From positions 1 through 64,000 of the forward strand of contig JADJVW010000060.1 of the NCBI GenBank assembly GCA_016710365.1: a stretch of DNA of 64,000 nucleotides, written 5' to 3'. Shown here one piece after another: positions 42,908 to 53,137 of this stretch. Position numbers and translations under genes: made by a program. The notes beneath the pieces were generated by a model, which was given only the letters and a program-made list of their open reading frames with translations, was not told where the DNA came from and searched no databases. Positions within the stretch are counted from its first letter, which is position 1, and every line of letters begins with the position of its first letter. The DNA is from Candidatus Caldilinea saccharophila. Lineage in GTDB: Bacteria; Chloroflexota; Anaerolineae; Caldilineales; Caldilineaceae.

Positions 42908-44432
42908 ATGCCGGCGGAATTGCTCGTAGGCATCGATGTAGGCACGACAGGTGCGAAGGCCATCATTTGTGATCGTCACGGTCAGGTTCTGGCGCAGGCC
43001 GGTGAAGAATATCCGACTGCATTTCCGCAGCCAGGCTGGGCCGAACAGGATCCGGACGCGTGGTGGCAAGCAACGCGCGTGCTGCGCAAAGTGTTGGCCG
43101 ACGCCAACGTTGCGCCCCAGGCCGTGGCAGCCATTGGCGTGAGCTGTCAGGCGCCGTCGCTGGTCGCGGTCGATGCGCAGGGCGTCCCCGTGCATCCGGC
43201 GCTGATCTGGATGGATCGCCGTTCGGAGCCACAGTGCGATCACCTGCGCGCCACGCTCGACGAAGACATGGTAGCGCGCATCAACGGCGGGCGCATCGAC
43301 CCCTATTTCCTGGCGCCCAAGCTGATGTGGCTGCGCGACCGCGCACCCGACGCCTATGATCGTTGTCATTATGTCCTGCAAACAAACGGCTACATCGTGC
43401 ACAAGCTAACCGGCGTCTTCAGCATGGACAGTTCGCACGCGCCGCTGACGTTGCTCTTCGACAACGACCGCCAGACCTGGTCGCCGGCGCTGCTCGACGC
43501 CATGCACGTCGACGCGGCGAAGCTGCCACCCATCACCCCCTGCGCTGACATCGTGGGGGCGGTTACGCGCGAAGCGGCCGCGGCGACGGGGCTGGCCGCG
43601 GGCACGCCCGTCATCGCCGGCATGACCGACGGCACCGCGGCCAGCATCGAGGTTGGCCTGGTGCGTCCCGGTGAGGCCGCAGAAATGACCGGGCAATCGA
43701 CCGTGCTGCTGGTGTGCAGCGACACGCCTTATCAGGGCAAGGTGCTCTTTCCGCTGGGGCATCCAATGGCGGGACTGCATCTCGTCGTCGGCGCGATGGT
43801 GGCGACCGGCGGCGCGCTGCGCTGGTTCCGCGACCAACTGGGCGCCAGCGAAGTCGCCGAAGCGCAGCGACTGGGCGTGGATCCCTTCGATCTGCTGAGC
43901 CAAAAAGCGGCGCAAAGCCAGCCTGGCGCCAATCGTGTGATCTTCCTGCCCTACATGTACGGCGAACGCTCCCCGATCTGGGATTCGGCCGCGCGGCGTC
44001 TTCTTTGGACTTTCCCTGGCGACGACGAAAGCCGATCTGGTGCGCGCCATCATGGAGGGCGCTGCGTTTGGGCTGCGGCACAATGTCGAAGCCGCGGCTG
44101 AAGCTGGGTTTACGCTCGCCACGCTGACTTGCGTCGGCGGCGGCGCGCGCAGCGCGCTGTGGAATCAGATCAAAGCGGACGTGCTCAACCGGCCCGTGGC
44201 GCTGCCCGGCGCGGCCTTTGGCGCGCCGATGGGCGATGCCATTGTCGCCGCGGCAGGCGTGGGACTGTATGCCTCGATCGAGGATGCGGTCACGCAGATG
44301 GTCAAGCCGGGGCCGACGTTCACGCCGCAGCCAGACAACGTGGCGCGCTACGAGAACTTCTATCGCGTCTACCGCGCGCTCTATCCCGCGCTGCGCCAGC
44401 CATTCCACGACCTGGCCGAGGTGGGAGAATGA
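42908..44432 (+). CDS. FGGY-family carbohydrate kinase 2, xylulokinase-like (frameshifted)
   Basis: From ATG 42908 the N-terminal domain reads LLVGIDVGTTGAKAIICDRHG, then FPQPGWAEQDPDAWW, GVSCQAPSL and HPALIWMDRRSEPQ, close to XylB-type kinases. AGMTDGTAASIEVGLVRPGE contains the catalytic Asp region. The frame changes near 43995, where GCCGCGCGGCGT seems to lack two bases, and resumes as FFGLSLATTKADLVRAIMEG through LTCVGGGARSALWNQIKADV. The corrected length is about 508 residues. It begins 7 bases after the dehydrogenase stop and ends overlapping the SDR start (ATGA), so the genes are translationally coupled. It probably phosphorylates a keto-pentose or related ketose. Confidence 0.88.
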
Positions 44433-45210
44433 GCGAGCAGATGAACGCACAGGTTGACGCAGCGCTCTTTGCCGGCAAGCGTGTGCTGGTGACGGGCGGG
44501 TCGCGCGGCATTGGCCGCGCCATCTGTCTGGCCTTTGCGCGGCATGGTGCGGCGGTGGCGTTTTGTTATCGCCGCGACCGCGCCGCGGCCGAAGAGGTGC
44601 AACGCATGGCCGCCACCGCCGGCGCCCATATCGACGCGTATCAGGCCGATGTCACGGACGAAGCGGCTGTGGCGGCGCTGGTGCAGCAGGTGCAAGGCGA
44701 GCAGGGTAACATCGATGTGCTCGTCAATAATGCCGGAGCGTTTCCGGCGACTCAGGTGATCGACATGACGCCGGACGAATGGGATCGCGTCGTGCGCGTC
44801 AATCTCTACGCCGTCTTTTACTGCTGTCAGGCAGTGTTGCCCGGCATGATCGCGACGGGCGGCGGCGCGATCGTCAACGTGGCCTCGATTGCCGGGCAGC
44901 GCGGGTCGGCGCGGCACGCGCATTACGCCGCAGCCAAGGGCGGCGTGCTTGCCTTTACCCGCTCGTTGGCGCGCGAAGTGATCGAGCACAACATCCGCGT
45001 CAACGCGGTGTCGCCCGGTCGCATCGCTACGGAGCTGCTGGTAAACGAACAGACCGCGCACGAGGTTGACCGGTGGATGGCCGACACCCCGCGCGTCGGC
45101 TGGGAACGCCGGAAGAGGTGGCGGCGGCGGTGCTCTTTCTGGCGTCGCCGGTCAGCGGTTATATCGTGGGCGAAACGATCGCGGTCAATGGCGGGCTGCT
45201 GATGACGTAG
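44429..45210 (+). CDS. Short-chain dehydrogenase/reductase (frameshift near C-terminus)
   Basis: ATG 44429 overlaps the kinase 2 stop. The cofactor motif is VLVTGGSRGIGRAICLAFA, followed by VLVNNAGAFPATQ, a Ser in IVNVASIAGQRG and the YxxxK pair in HAHYAAAKGGVLAF. The frame as read drifts after TPRVGW near 45105; the next frame gives TPEEVAAAVLFLASPVSGYI, ending with the conserved IAVNGGLLMT and stop TAG at 45208. The corrected length is about 260 residues. It probably oxidises a polyol or reduces a ketose inside the locus. Confidence 0.88.
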
Positions 45211-45247
45211 GCGGTCAGCAGATTTTGGGAGCGGAGTAAACAAATTC

Positions 45248-45352
45248 AGCAGTTCACCATTTTGCCTCACACAAAGACGCAAAGACACAAAGTTGACGAT
45301 GGCACTCTTTGGGTTCTTTGTGACTTTATGTGAGTTTCGTGAAGTACTAAAA
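45248..45352. repeat. CACAAAG-type palindromic repeat, copy 2
   Basis: It aligns over its whole length with 2134-2240, including flanks outside the palindrome, so these are copies of one element and not chance words. The left arm CACACAAAGACGCAAAGACAC faces CTTTGTGACTTTATGTG. It lies between the SDR stop and the third kinase. Together with its flanks it fills a gap of about 210 bases without a gene. Confidence 0.75.
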
Positions 45353-45419
45353 TTTGGGGCGGCGATTAGAGGTTTCGAGCACGCATGGTGCGGATTGTGA
45401 GTAGCTAACGGATGAGAGG

Positions 45420-46945
45420 ATGATGAACCAGAAGCGGCAGCCTCCTTATATTCTGAGCATCGACGCGGGCACGGAAGCAATCAAGGCCGGCCTTTTTGAC
45501 TTACAGGGCAACCGTGTGGCGATCGGTGCGCGCAACTATCCGACATTTTTCCCGGCGTCCGGCTGGGCGGAGAAGACCCCGCTGACTGGTGGAGCGGGCT
45601 GGTGGGCGCGGTGCAGGATTGCCTGCACAACGCCCACGTCGCACCAGAGGAGATCGCCGGCCTCAGCGCCGACGCCACGACCTGCACGCTCATGCCGCTG
45701 GATGCTGCAGGGCAGGAGCTTGGCCGCGCCCTGTTGTGGATGGATGTACGCGCCGCGGCGCAGGCGCGGCGCATCTTTACCACCGGCGACCCCGCGTTGC
45801 GCTACTGTCTTGCCGGCGCCAATGCCGAATGGATGCCGCCCAAGCTGCTCTGGCTGAAGGAAAATGAGCCGGAGCGCTATGCCGCCACCGCTTTTCTGCT
45901 CGAATTCACCGACTGGATCGCGTGGCGGCTGACGGGTCGGCTGATGTTGAATCTGAATACGGTGACGCAGCGCTGGTTCTATCACACACCGAGCGGCGGG
46001 TGGCCGTTGGACTTTTTTGCCGCTATCGGGCTGGCCGGCCTTGCCGACAAGTTTCCTGCCGACATCCTGCCGCTGGGCGCAGTTGTGGGGGAGTTGAGCG
46101 CGGACGCGGCCCGTGCGCTGGGGTTGCGCCCTGGCATACCGGTGGCGGCTGGCGGCGGCGATGCCTTTGTCGGGCTGCTGGGGGTGATGGGTTCATCCAA
46201 TGTGCTCTCTGCACTTGCCGCCGAGGAGATGCACTTCCCTGGCGTTTTCGGCAGCTTTCCAGACGCTATCATTCCGGGATTGAACCTGGTGGAAGGTGGG
46301 CAAGCCTCCACCGGCTCGCTGCTGTCGTGGTTCAAGCGCAACTTTGGCGCGGACGCAGAAGCCGCGGCCATCGCGCGCAATATCTCCGTCTATCGGCTGC
46401 TCGATGAGGAGGCGGCGCAGGTTCCTCCTGGCGCGGCCGGGCTGATCGTGCTCGATTATTTCCAGGGCAACCGCACGCCGCACACCGACTCCGCGGCGCG
46501 CGGTGCGATCTGGGGGCTTTCACTCCAGAGCGGGCGCGCACAAATCTTCCGCGCCTTGATGGAAGGCATCGCCTACGGGATGGAGGACATCCTGCAAACC
46601 TTCCGCGGGCACGGCTTTGTGGTCGAACGCATCATCGCCAGCGGCGGGGCCACGCACAGCCCCCTCTTTATGCAGATTTACGCCGATGTCGTCGGGCAGC
46701 CGTTGTCGATCACGCGCGAGCCGGAGGCGTCGCTGCTGGGGTCGGCCATTGTGGCCGCGGTGGGTGCGGGGCTCTATCCTGATCTGCAAACCGCGGCGCG
46801 GCAGATGGTCTCGATCGAGCGCGCGTATATCCCAGACGCTCACCGACACGACGAATACGCATTTTTCGTGCGACAATACCAGGATACGTATCAACAACTG
46901 CGCGAATTGATGCGCAGGATGAATGAAAGATCGTCCAAAAAATAA
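45420..46945 (+). CDS. FGGY-family carbohydrate kinase 3 (frameshifted)
   Basis: The start ATG 45420 (or 45423) follows GGATGAGAGG. YILSIDAGTEAIKAGLFDLQ opens the FGGY fold; the frame then breaks near 45575, where GAGAAGACCCCG lacks one G (GAAGGACCCC reads EKDPADWWSGL). The rest is intact: LLWMDVRAAAQARRIF, LPLGAVVGELSADAARALGL, the Asp in VAAGGGDAFVGLLG and IIASGGATHSPLFMQIYADV. The corrected length is about 508 residues. It resembles ribulokinase-like members, but the exact sugar is not clear. The class II aldolase gene begins 13 bases downstream. Confidence 0.87.
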
Positions 46946-46957
46946 GGGAGAGACACT

Positions 46958-47614
46958 ATGTCCACCAAAGAAGGTATCGTCAAATATCAATGTGAGTACA
47001 CCCCAGGGCCGGCGTTGCCTGTCGCGCAGATCAGCGAATTGAACGCATGGCGCAAGCTGATGGTCATCAGCGGCTTGATCGGGCAGGACGCCAACCGCTA
47101 TGGCGGCTATGGGTTCGGCAATATCAGCCGCCGGCTCGACGACATCGATCTTGCCGACCGGCTGCATCCCTTTGTCATCACCGGCACCCAGACCGGCGAC
47201 AAGGCCGACTTGAGCCCCAACGATTACGTGGTGGTGACCGCGTGCTATCCTGCCGAGAACCGGCTGGTGGCCGCAGGGCCGGTCGCGCCTTCCTCCGAGT
47301 CGCTGACGCATGGCGCGGTCTATGCGCTCGACAGCCACATTCTCTGGGTGGTGCACGCGCACTCGCCGGAAATCTGGCATAACGCCGCGGCGCTCGGTGT
47401 GCCGATGACCGCCGACGTGCCCTATGGAACGCCCGAAATGGCCGCAGAGGTGAGGCGTCTCTTTGTCGAAAGCGATCTGGCGCAGAAGCGCATTTTTGGC
47501 ATGGCGGGACATGAGGATGGCGTCGTCACCTATGGCGCCACGGCCGAAGCAGCCGGTTTTGCAATGCTGACCTATCTGGTGCGTGCTTTGCAGTTGCAAG
47601 AAAGGAAGAGCTGA
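46958..47614 (+). CDS. Class II aldolase/adducin-family protein
   Basis: The 218-residue product has the zinc-site pattern of L-fuculose-phosphate-type aldolases: Glu in APSSESLTHGAVYAL, two histidines in WVVHAHSPEIW and a further His in GMAGHEDGVVTYG. A glycine-rich phosphate region is recognisable in GGYGFGNISRR. Such enzymes cleave or epimerise sugar phosphates, usually yielding dihydroxyacetone phosphate plus an aldehyde. GGAGAGA precedes the start, and the glycerol-1-phosphate dehydrogenase gene starts 2 bases after the stop, so the products may be passed on. The intact frame contrasts with many of its neighbours. Confidence 0.88.
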   Translation: MSTKEGIVKYQCEYTPGPALPVAQISELNAWRKLMVISGLIGQDANRYGGYGFGNISRRLDDIDLADRLHPFVITGTQTGDKADLSPNDYVVVTACYPAENRLVAAGPVAPSSESLTHGAVYALDSHILWVVHAHSPEIWHNAAALGVPMTADVPYGTPEMAAEVRRLFVESDLAQKRIFGMAGHEDGVVTYGATAEAAGFAMLTYLVRALQLQERKS

Positions 47615-47616
47615 TT

Positions 47617-48863
47617 ATGGCTTATCGTCCACAGGCCGTCACGATCGACAACTGCGCCGTCGACCATCTTGTCGAATTCTGCCGCACCAACTATCTCACC
47701 AAGCTCTTCCTCGTGGCCGACAAAAACACCTTTGCCGCACAGGGAAAGGCGGCGCAGGAGGCGCTGCTGGCGGCCGGGTTCGACCTTAAAAGTACAGTTT
47801 TCACCGGCGAAGAAGTGATCGCGGACGCGGCGCATGTGCTCGACGTGCTGATTGCGGCGGGCAGCGATGTGCGCACCTATATCGCGGTCGGGTCGGGCAC
47901 GCTGACCGACATCACGCGCTTTGCCAGCCACCGCACGCACAGCCAGTTTATCTCAATGCCGACCGCGCCCTCGGTGGATGGCTTCGCCTCGATCGGCGCG
48001 CCGCTGATCGTGCACGGCGTCAAAATTACCGTGATCTGCCAGGCGCCGCTCGCCCTCTTCGCCGACATCAACACGCTCGCCAACGCGCCGCAAGCCATGA
48101 TCGCGGCCGGCTTTGCCGACATGCTGGGCAAGCTCACTTCGATTGCGGACTGGCGCATCGGGCGACTGCTTTGGAACGAACCCTACGACGAGACGATTGC
48201 GCAGCGCACACTCGACGCGGTGCAGATCTGCGTCGACAACGCCGACGCCATCGGGCAAGGCGCCTGGCGGGCATCAGCCGGTTGCTGGATGCGCTGCTCG
48301 AATCGGGCTACTGCATGTTGGACTTTGGCAGCTCCCGGCCAGCCTCGGGCGCCGAGCATCATTATTCGCACTACTGGGAGATGAAACTGTTGCGCGAAGG
48401 ACGTCCGGCGATCCTGCACGGCGCCAAAGTCGGCGTCGCTACGGTGCTGGTGGCGGGCCTCTACGACCGTGTGCGTCAGCTTTCCCGCGCCCAGATTTCC
48501 GACCTGCTGGAAGCGACGACCTGGCCGACGCAGGATGAAGAAGCGGCGCGGATGCGCGCGGCCTACGGCGATCTGGCCGATGACATCATCGCCGAGCACA
48601 AGGCGTTTCTCCATGTAAGCTCGACGCAGGTGGAGACGCTCAAGCACAAAATTCTGGATAACTGGGATGAGATTCAGGCGATTGCGGCGCAAGTGCCGCC
48701 GGCGCGCGCGGTCGCCGATTTGCTGCGGCGCGTGGGCGGGCCGACGACCGCGGCAGAATTAGGCTTCGACGAGGAAGAGCGCGACCTTGCCATCGCCAAC
48801 GGCCACTATCTGCGCGACCGCTTTACGGTGCGCAAGCTGGTGAAGGTGCTGGGGATTGAGTGA
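47617..48863 (+). CDS. sn-Glycerol-1-phosphate dehydrogenase, AraM/EgsA-like (frameshifted)
   Basis: The corrected protein of about 415 residues belongs to the iron-type alcohol dehydrogenase-like fold. The nucleotide site is VGSGTLTDITRFASH. Metal ligands are Asp in TAPSVDGFAS, His in PASGAEHHYSHYWE and His in ILHGAKVGVATVL, as in AraM of Bacillus and the archaeal enzyme. The frame shifts near 48265 between DNADAIGQG and ISRLLDALLESGY. AraM reduces dihydroxyacetone phosphate to glycerol-1-phosphate with NAD(P)H. Next to a class II aldolase it could handle DHAP-like products, or act on another polyol phosphate. The symbol araM is by similarity only. Confidence 0.85.
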
Positions 48864-48867
48864 GAGT

Positions 48868-48964
48868 AGATGAGATTGGAGACTAGAGATTAGAGATTAA
48901 GAGATGGGGAGATTGAGCGACTTGCCTAAAGTCCCTACTCTTTAATCTCCAATCTCTAGTCTCA
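48868..48964. repeat. AATCTC-type hairpin repeat after the araM-like gene
   Basis: GAGATTGGAGACTAGAGATT and GAGATTAAGAGATGGGGAG form the left arm; TTTAATCTCCAATCTCTAG and CTCAT form the right arm, with the loop near 48925. It starts a few bases after the dehydrogenase stop and ends 24 bases before the RpiB-like gene. Confidence 0.8.
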
Positions 48965-48987
48965 TACCGAACTTAGGAGAAACACCC

Positions 48988-49468
<481 letters not shown>

Positions 49469-49470
<2 letters not shown>

Positions 49471-49550
49471 AACGCGGATGACGCGGATTTGACGGATTCT
49501 CACGGATTTTTATCCGCGTTGATCCGCTCAATCCGCGTCATCCGCGTTCT
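49469..49550. repeat. ATCCGCG-type hairpin repeat
   Basis: A 21-bp perfect inverted repeat (49469-49489 against 49530-49550, made of ACGCGGATG words) surrounds further GACGGATT/AATCCG words. It lies between the convergent stops of the RpiB-like and VTT genes and could terminate both. Confidence 0.8.
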
Positions 49551-49557
49551 ATGACTT

Positions 49558-50289
49558 TTACTCCACCGGTGTGCCGATCGGTGAGCGGGACATGCCGCGC
49601 ACCAGGCGTCGCGTGCGCCGCATGTTCATCAGCAGGTGGTAGCGGATCGGGCGCTGGAAGCGATAGGCAAGCCCGCCCAGCAGCAGGAACAGCACCCACT
49701 GCACCAGCACAAACGAAGCCGGCAGACTCGCCGTCGCGACCCCAATGCTGCCAACAACAATGCCAAGGCCACGCCCCAGCAAGATCGCCGGCGCCAACTG
49801 GCGCAGCGGCGTCGTGCCCAACCCCGCGACGTAGATCACCAGGTCCGGCAAGGGAAAGAGAAAGATCACAAACCAGATGAGCGGCGAGCGCAGACGCAGC
49901 TTGCGCTCCCACCGGATCAGCTCGCTGCGCGCAAAGAAACGCTCCAACAAAGGGCGTCCCAATTTGCGCCCAATCAGGAGGGCGAGCGTTACGCCGACAG
50001 TCAAGCCCAGCAAGCTCAGCAGCAGCCCGGCGCCGAACCCAAAGAGATAGCCGCCCAACACCGACAGAAAACTGCCAGGCAACGGGGCGATCAAAATCTG
50101 CGCGGCAAAGAAGGCGACGTAGGCGATCGGCGCCAGCGGGCCAAAGCCGACGATCCACGCGCGCACATCGCTCGCCGCGGCCAGCACATCGCTCATCGGC
50201 TCGTTCAGCCACCAGATGAGCACGCCGACCGCCGCCAGCAAGAGGATCAAGATACCGCTGTCACGCCATCGATTTCCAGGAGAAAACAT
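49558..50289 (-). CDS. VTT-domain (TVP38/TMEM64, DedA-like) membrane protein
   Basis: From ATG 50289 the protein is 243 residues with about six hydrophobic segments. ILIAPLPGSFLSVLGGYLFG followed by GAGLLLSLLGLTVGVTLALL carries the re-entrant glycine/proline pattern of VTT proteins, and LFPLPDLVIYVAGL is the second conserved half. The family has been linked to lipid scramblase-like or polyprenyl-phosphate recycling functions in bacteria. The C-terminal basic tail (NMRRTRRLVRGMSRS) is cytoplasmic. I used the later start because the upstream in-frame extension has no membrane or family similarity. No functional neighbour is evident. Confidence 0.85.
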   Translation of the reverse strand: MFSPGNRWRDSGILILLLAAVGVLIWWLNEPMSDVLAAASDVRAWIVGFGPLAPIAYVAFFAAQILIAPLPGSFLSVLGGYLFGFGAGLLLSLLGLTVGVTLALLIGRKLGRPLLERFFARSELIRWERKLRLRSPLIWFVIFLFPLPDLVIYVAGLGTTPLRQLAPAILLGRGLGIVVGSIGVATASLPASFVLVQWVLFLLLGGLAYRFQRPIRYHLLMNMRRTRRLVRGMSRSPIGTPVE

Positions 50290-50433
50290 GCAATTTTGGC
50301 CTATCCTGCCATGAAGGTTGCGTTTATGGGATCGTACATCCGGTCCGACGCAATGGTGACGATAAGCATACTCGATCAGTTCCAATTTGTCACCATGAAA
50401 TGCTTACAATCGCGTTACGCTTCTCATGAGGGA

Positions 50434-50557
50434 TTTATCCACAGATGCACAGATTTCACACATGAAAATCCTGGATGCGCGGCTCTGAAACTGACCTTCA
50501 ACCAAGATCCTTCTCGCTATCTGTACATCTGTGTTATCCGTGGCATCTGTGGATAGC
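50434..50557. repeat. CACAGAT-type hairpin repeat
   Basis: TATCCACAGATGC (50436-50448) and GCATCTGTGGATA (50543-50555) are perfect complements at the ends; CAGATTTCACACATG and CATCTGTGTTATCCG lie inside. It ends a few bases before the nucleoside hydrolase stop codon. Confidence 0.75.
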
Positions 50558-50560
50558 TTT

Positions 50561-51439
50561 TTAATGGGCAGTCACCTCGAAATACTCCTGGAAGAAACGA
50601 TCGGCGTTGACGGTGGTCGCCACCTCGTGCGGGCCATTCTCCGCTTTGGCAAAGTAGGTCATCCCGGCCAAGTGAGCGCTGGCAAGCTCTACTTCCACCT
50701 GCCCGCGCTCGTAGGAGCAAACCTGTTCGTCGAAGATCGAAACCGCGGCGAGTGGGTCGTGAAAGGTCACTTCCGGGCTTTTCTGGAACCACACTTCGGC
50801 CATGCCGAGCACAGGGCGCAGCAACGGGGCCTGGAAGCGACGGCGCACTTCGGCCGCGTCCATCCGCACCTGGAGCGTTACGTCCAGCCCGACCGAACGA
50901 TGGATCGGCGGCGGCGCCTTGTAGACAATGGCCGTGGCGTGCGGGTCGTTGAGCGCGTTCCACTCATGGCGCATCCCTGCGGGAGCGCTGCCTGCGGAGA
51001 ACGCGCCGATCATCATGTAGAGCGCTTTGAGCAAGTGTGGAATCTCCGGATCCAGTGAGAAGAGCAGCGCGATGTTGGTCATGGGGCCGATGGCCAGGAG
51101 CGTGACCTCGCCGGGATGGCTGCGGATCGTGTCGCGCAAGAAGCCGACAGCGTGACCTTCCGGGAAGTGCGTCTCATGCGGCCAGCGGTCGAGGGCAGTC
51201 GCCTGTGGCGCCAGCGGCTGGTGCGGCGGAATCAACAGTGGCAGCGGCGCGCCGGGAAAGATCGGGATGTCCTGCCCCGCGGCCTTGCAGATCGCGCTGG
51301 CCAGCATCGCGCGCTTCTCCGGCTCCCCACTCACCGTGGTGATGCCGAGCAGATCACACTCCGGCTTGGCCAGGAGATAGGCGAGGCAGATCGCATCGTC
51401 GATATCGCTGCCAATGTCGGTGTCGAGCAGTAGTTTCAT
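50561..51439 (-). CDS. Inosine-uridine preferring nucleoside hydrolase family protein
   Basis: The 292-residue product begins with KLLLDTDIGSDIDDAICLAY, the DxDxxxDD calcium-binding motif that also positions the catalytic water. LLAIGPMTNIALLF and VTFHDPLAAVSIF are further active-site blocks (the last carries the His-Asp pair). The family splits the N-glycosidic bond of ribonucleosides to base plus ribose. GGAGAAAGCACC precedes ATG 51439. Ribose so released could enter the pentose pathway served by the RpiB-like enzyme upstream, but the two are on opposite strands and regulation is separate. Confidence 0.92.
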   Translation of the reverse strand: MKLLLDTDIGSDIDDAICLAYLLAKPECDLLGITTVSGEPEKRAMLASAICKAAGQDIPIFPGAPLPLLIPPHQPLAPQATALDRWPHETHFPEGHAVGFLRDTIRSHPGEVTLLAIGPMTNIALLFSLDPEIPHLLKALYMMIGAFSAGSAPAGMRHEWNALNDPHATAIVYKAPPPIHRSVGLDVTLQVRMDAAEVRRRFQAPLLRPVLGMAEVWFQKSPEVTFHDPLAAVSIFDEQVCSYERGQVEVELASAHLAGMTYFAKAENGPHEVATTVNADRFFQEYFEVTAH

Positions 51440-51499
51440 GGTGCTTTCTCCTGATCTGAGCGATCAATTCGTTTTGGGTCAAGCGGATCGCGTGTGGTT

Positions 51500-51562
51500 A
51501 CGTGCCGGGGACGGGCTTGCGGTGCTTCGGTCGAGCAACGCCTCAGCCCGTCACCGGCCCGA
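51500..51562 (-). other. Structured segment upstream of the nucleoside hydrolase gene
   Basis: GACGGGCT (51510-51517) and AGCCCGTC (51545-51552) form an outer stem, extended by CCGG/CCGG pairing on both sides, with an inner hairpin made of GCGGTGC and GCAACGC. On the minus strand it lies about 60 bases before the hydrolase start and about 90 after the MBL gene. It could be a terminator of the MBL gene or a leader RNA; no known riboswitch consensus was recognised. Confidence 0.4.
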
Positions 51563-51651
51563 CCACATGAATTCCGGTTGAGCCTTCGTTTTTAATAATC
51601 TGGCGACTTGCGACTACCGGTTTGCATCATTATACAGGGGAGGTGCGCAAT

Positions 51652-52245
51652 TTATCGAGCGAGCGGACGAATGGGGCCATGGCCGGGATAAACGGTCGTG
51701 GCCCCACGTTCGCGCAGCAGGCGCCAGCTTGCTATCACCACGGCAGCGTCCTCGACGCTGATTGCCTCCGGCCCCGTGAGGTCGCCGATAAACGCTGCGC
51801 CGTTGTCGAGCAGCAGCGACACGCTGTCATCGGAGTGGCCGGGCGTGTACAGGATCTCGCCGTCGATGCCGATCCGCTTGAGCAGCGCGCGGCTTTCAGC
51901 ACAGGAAATCACCACGTTGTCGTGCAACGCGATCTCGGTGAAACGCTCCTGCGGCTTGATCCAGCGCGACATCAGCGGGATGGCTCGCACCTGTACATCC
52001 AGCGCCAGCAGCGGCACACCGGCATCCTTGAATTCCTGGGCAAGCCCAGCGTGGTCGATGTGATAGTGCGTCGCCAGCGCGTAACGGATTTCATGCAGCG
52101 GGATGTCCATGCGCTTCAGATTCGCCTTCATCTCCCCCATCATGCCGGGCCAGCCCAGATCCACCAGCAGCCGCGACGCGCCCGCGCTGATCACCCAGTA
52201 GTTGGTCGAGCGATAGCCGACATTGACAATGGTAATTCCAGTCAT
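51652..52245 (-). CDS. Metallo-beta-lactamase-fold hydrolase
   Basis: The protein is 197 residues from ATG 52245. The zinc motif HxHxDH reads LATHYHIDHAG (about residues 62-67); the further ligands are His in LYTPGHSDDS, Asp in AAFIGDLTGPE and His in VYPGHGPIRP. These suffice for the binuclear MBL site. N-terminal strands (ITIVNVGYRSTNYWVIS) match glyoxalase II-like subfamilies. An alternative GTG start lies three codons upstream. Substrate could be a thioester, lactone or phosphodiester; nothing nearby decides this. Confidence 0.88.
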   Translation of the reverse strand: MTGITIVNVGYRSTNYWVISAGASRLLVDLGWPGMMGEMKANLKRMDIPLHEIRYALATHYHIDHAGLAQEFKDAGVPLLALDVQVRAIPLMSRWIKPQERFTEIALHDNVVISCAESRALLKRIGIDGEILYTPGHSDDSVSLLLDNGAAFIGDLTGPEAISVEDAAVVIASWRLLRERGATTVYPGHGPIRPLAR

Positions 52246-52268
52246 CGCCTCCACTCCTGTAGCCGCGC

Positions 52269-52751
52269 CTATTCTGTGCGCTTAATCGGTTCATTTGCTT
52301 GTTCCACACCCTCGGCCAGGGTTAGCACGGCAAAAAGCGCCAGATGGTCCGAAGAAAAGACAAGTGGCCGGGAAACTTTAACCAACTCGATCCCTGTTGA
52401 GGTAAAAATATGGTCGATCGGCACGCGCAGGAGTGGATTTCTGGCCTCAAAGGTGTTATAGAAGCCGCGCCCCACCCGGAAGTTGCGCATCGGACTGATC
52501 TCCTGAAACTCATCCATAGTAAACGACCATGGCGCATCATTGAAATCGCCCGCCACGACCACCGGTCGCTCCGTGTCTTGCACGCGCCGTGCAACCTTGA
52601 GCAGTTCCCTGTCTGTCGGGGTGGTGGAGTCTGAGGGCACATTATGATTCTTTATCGACACATTGGCGGTCAGGAGACGAAAGGTGCGCTGCGGGTCGGC
52701 CAGCGCCTGCTCTGACGCCTCAAGCTCCACCGGCAGGAAGTAAGGGTGCAA
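52269..52751 (-). pseudogene. Endonuclease/exonuclease/phosphatase-family fragment with internal deletion
   Basis: The C-terminal half of an EEP-fold hydrolase is clear: ERPVVVAGDFNDAPWS (catalytic Asp-x-Asn), FYNTFEARNP, RVPIDHIFTS and VFSSDHLALFAVL (Asp-His). Upstream, FRLLTANVSIKNHN matches the very start of an EEP domain but joins directly to DSTTPTDRELLKVARRV, skipping about 100 residues that normally include the metal-binding Glu. The reading frame also runs into a stop shortly upstream of 52751. The gene therefore looks internally deleted and inactive. Intact relatives are membrane-linked phosphodiesterase-like proteins of unknown substrate. Confidence 0.65.
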
Positions 52752-52989
52752 CAGCGGTTGACTTTGCAGCCAGCCAAGACCTCAATGGGTGCGAAGTGGG
52801 CAAGAGCTTAGCGCAAAAGTGCGCGTCTGGCAACCAGTTGTTGGACGCACGCCGGCGTCAAAATTGTCAACATGCTGGGACTCAATCGTGGAACGGTGGC
52901 TTCTTGCCTTGCGCTGCAAGAGTAGCCTGGCCGTTTTCTACGCCTGCGGGAACGACGCGCAGGCGGCGGCGAGATTGCGAGGACGACAA

Positions 52990-53028
52990 AGAATGGGGCG
53001 AGCAGCTTTCCGCTGCTCGCCCCATTCT
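52990..53028. terminator. Strong stem-loop, probable terminator
   Basis: AGAATGGGGCGAGCAGC and GCTGCTCGCCCCATTCT form a perfect 17-bp stem around TTTCC. A second hairpin, CGGCGGGTT/AACCCGCCG, lies at 53073-53094. Both follow the stop of the minus-strand gene at 53138. Apart from these, 52752-53137 holds no gene I can support. Confidence 0.65.
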
Positions 53029-53137
53029 GCTTGCTGTGTCCCACTACGCTGTGAGCTTTTTTCTTACCGTAGCGGCGGGTTTCCCAACCCGCCGTTCTCG
53101 CTGTCCCTTTCACGCAGCGTCGTGGGAAAAACCTCTC

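Noticed and set aside
42047..43402. 450-codon minus-strand frame over the dehydrogenase and kinase 2
   Set aside because: Antisense of two well-conserved genes; no family features or start context.
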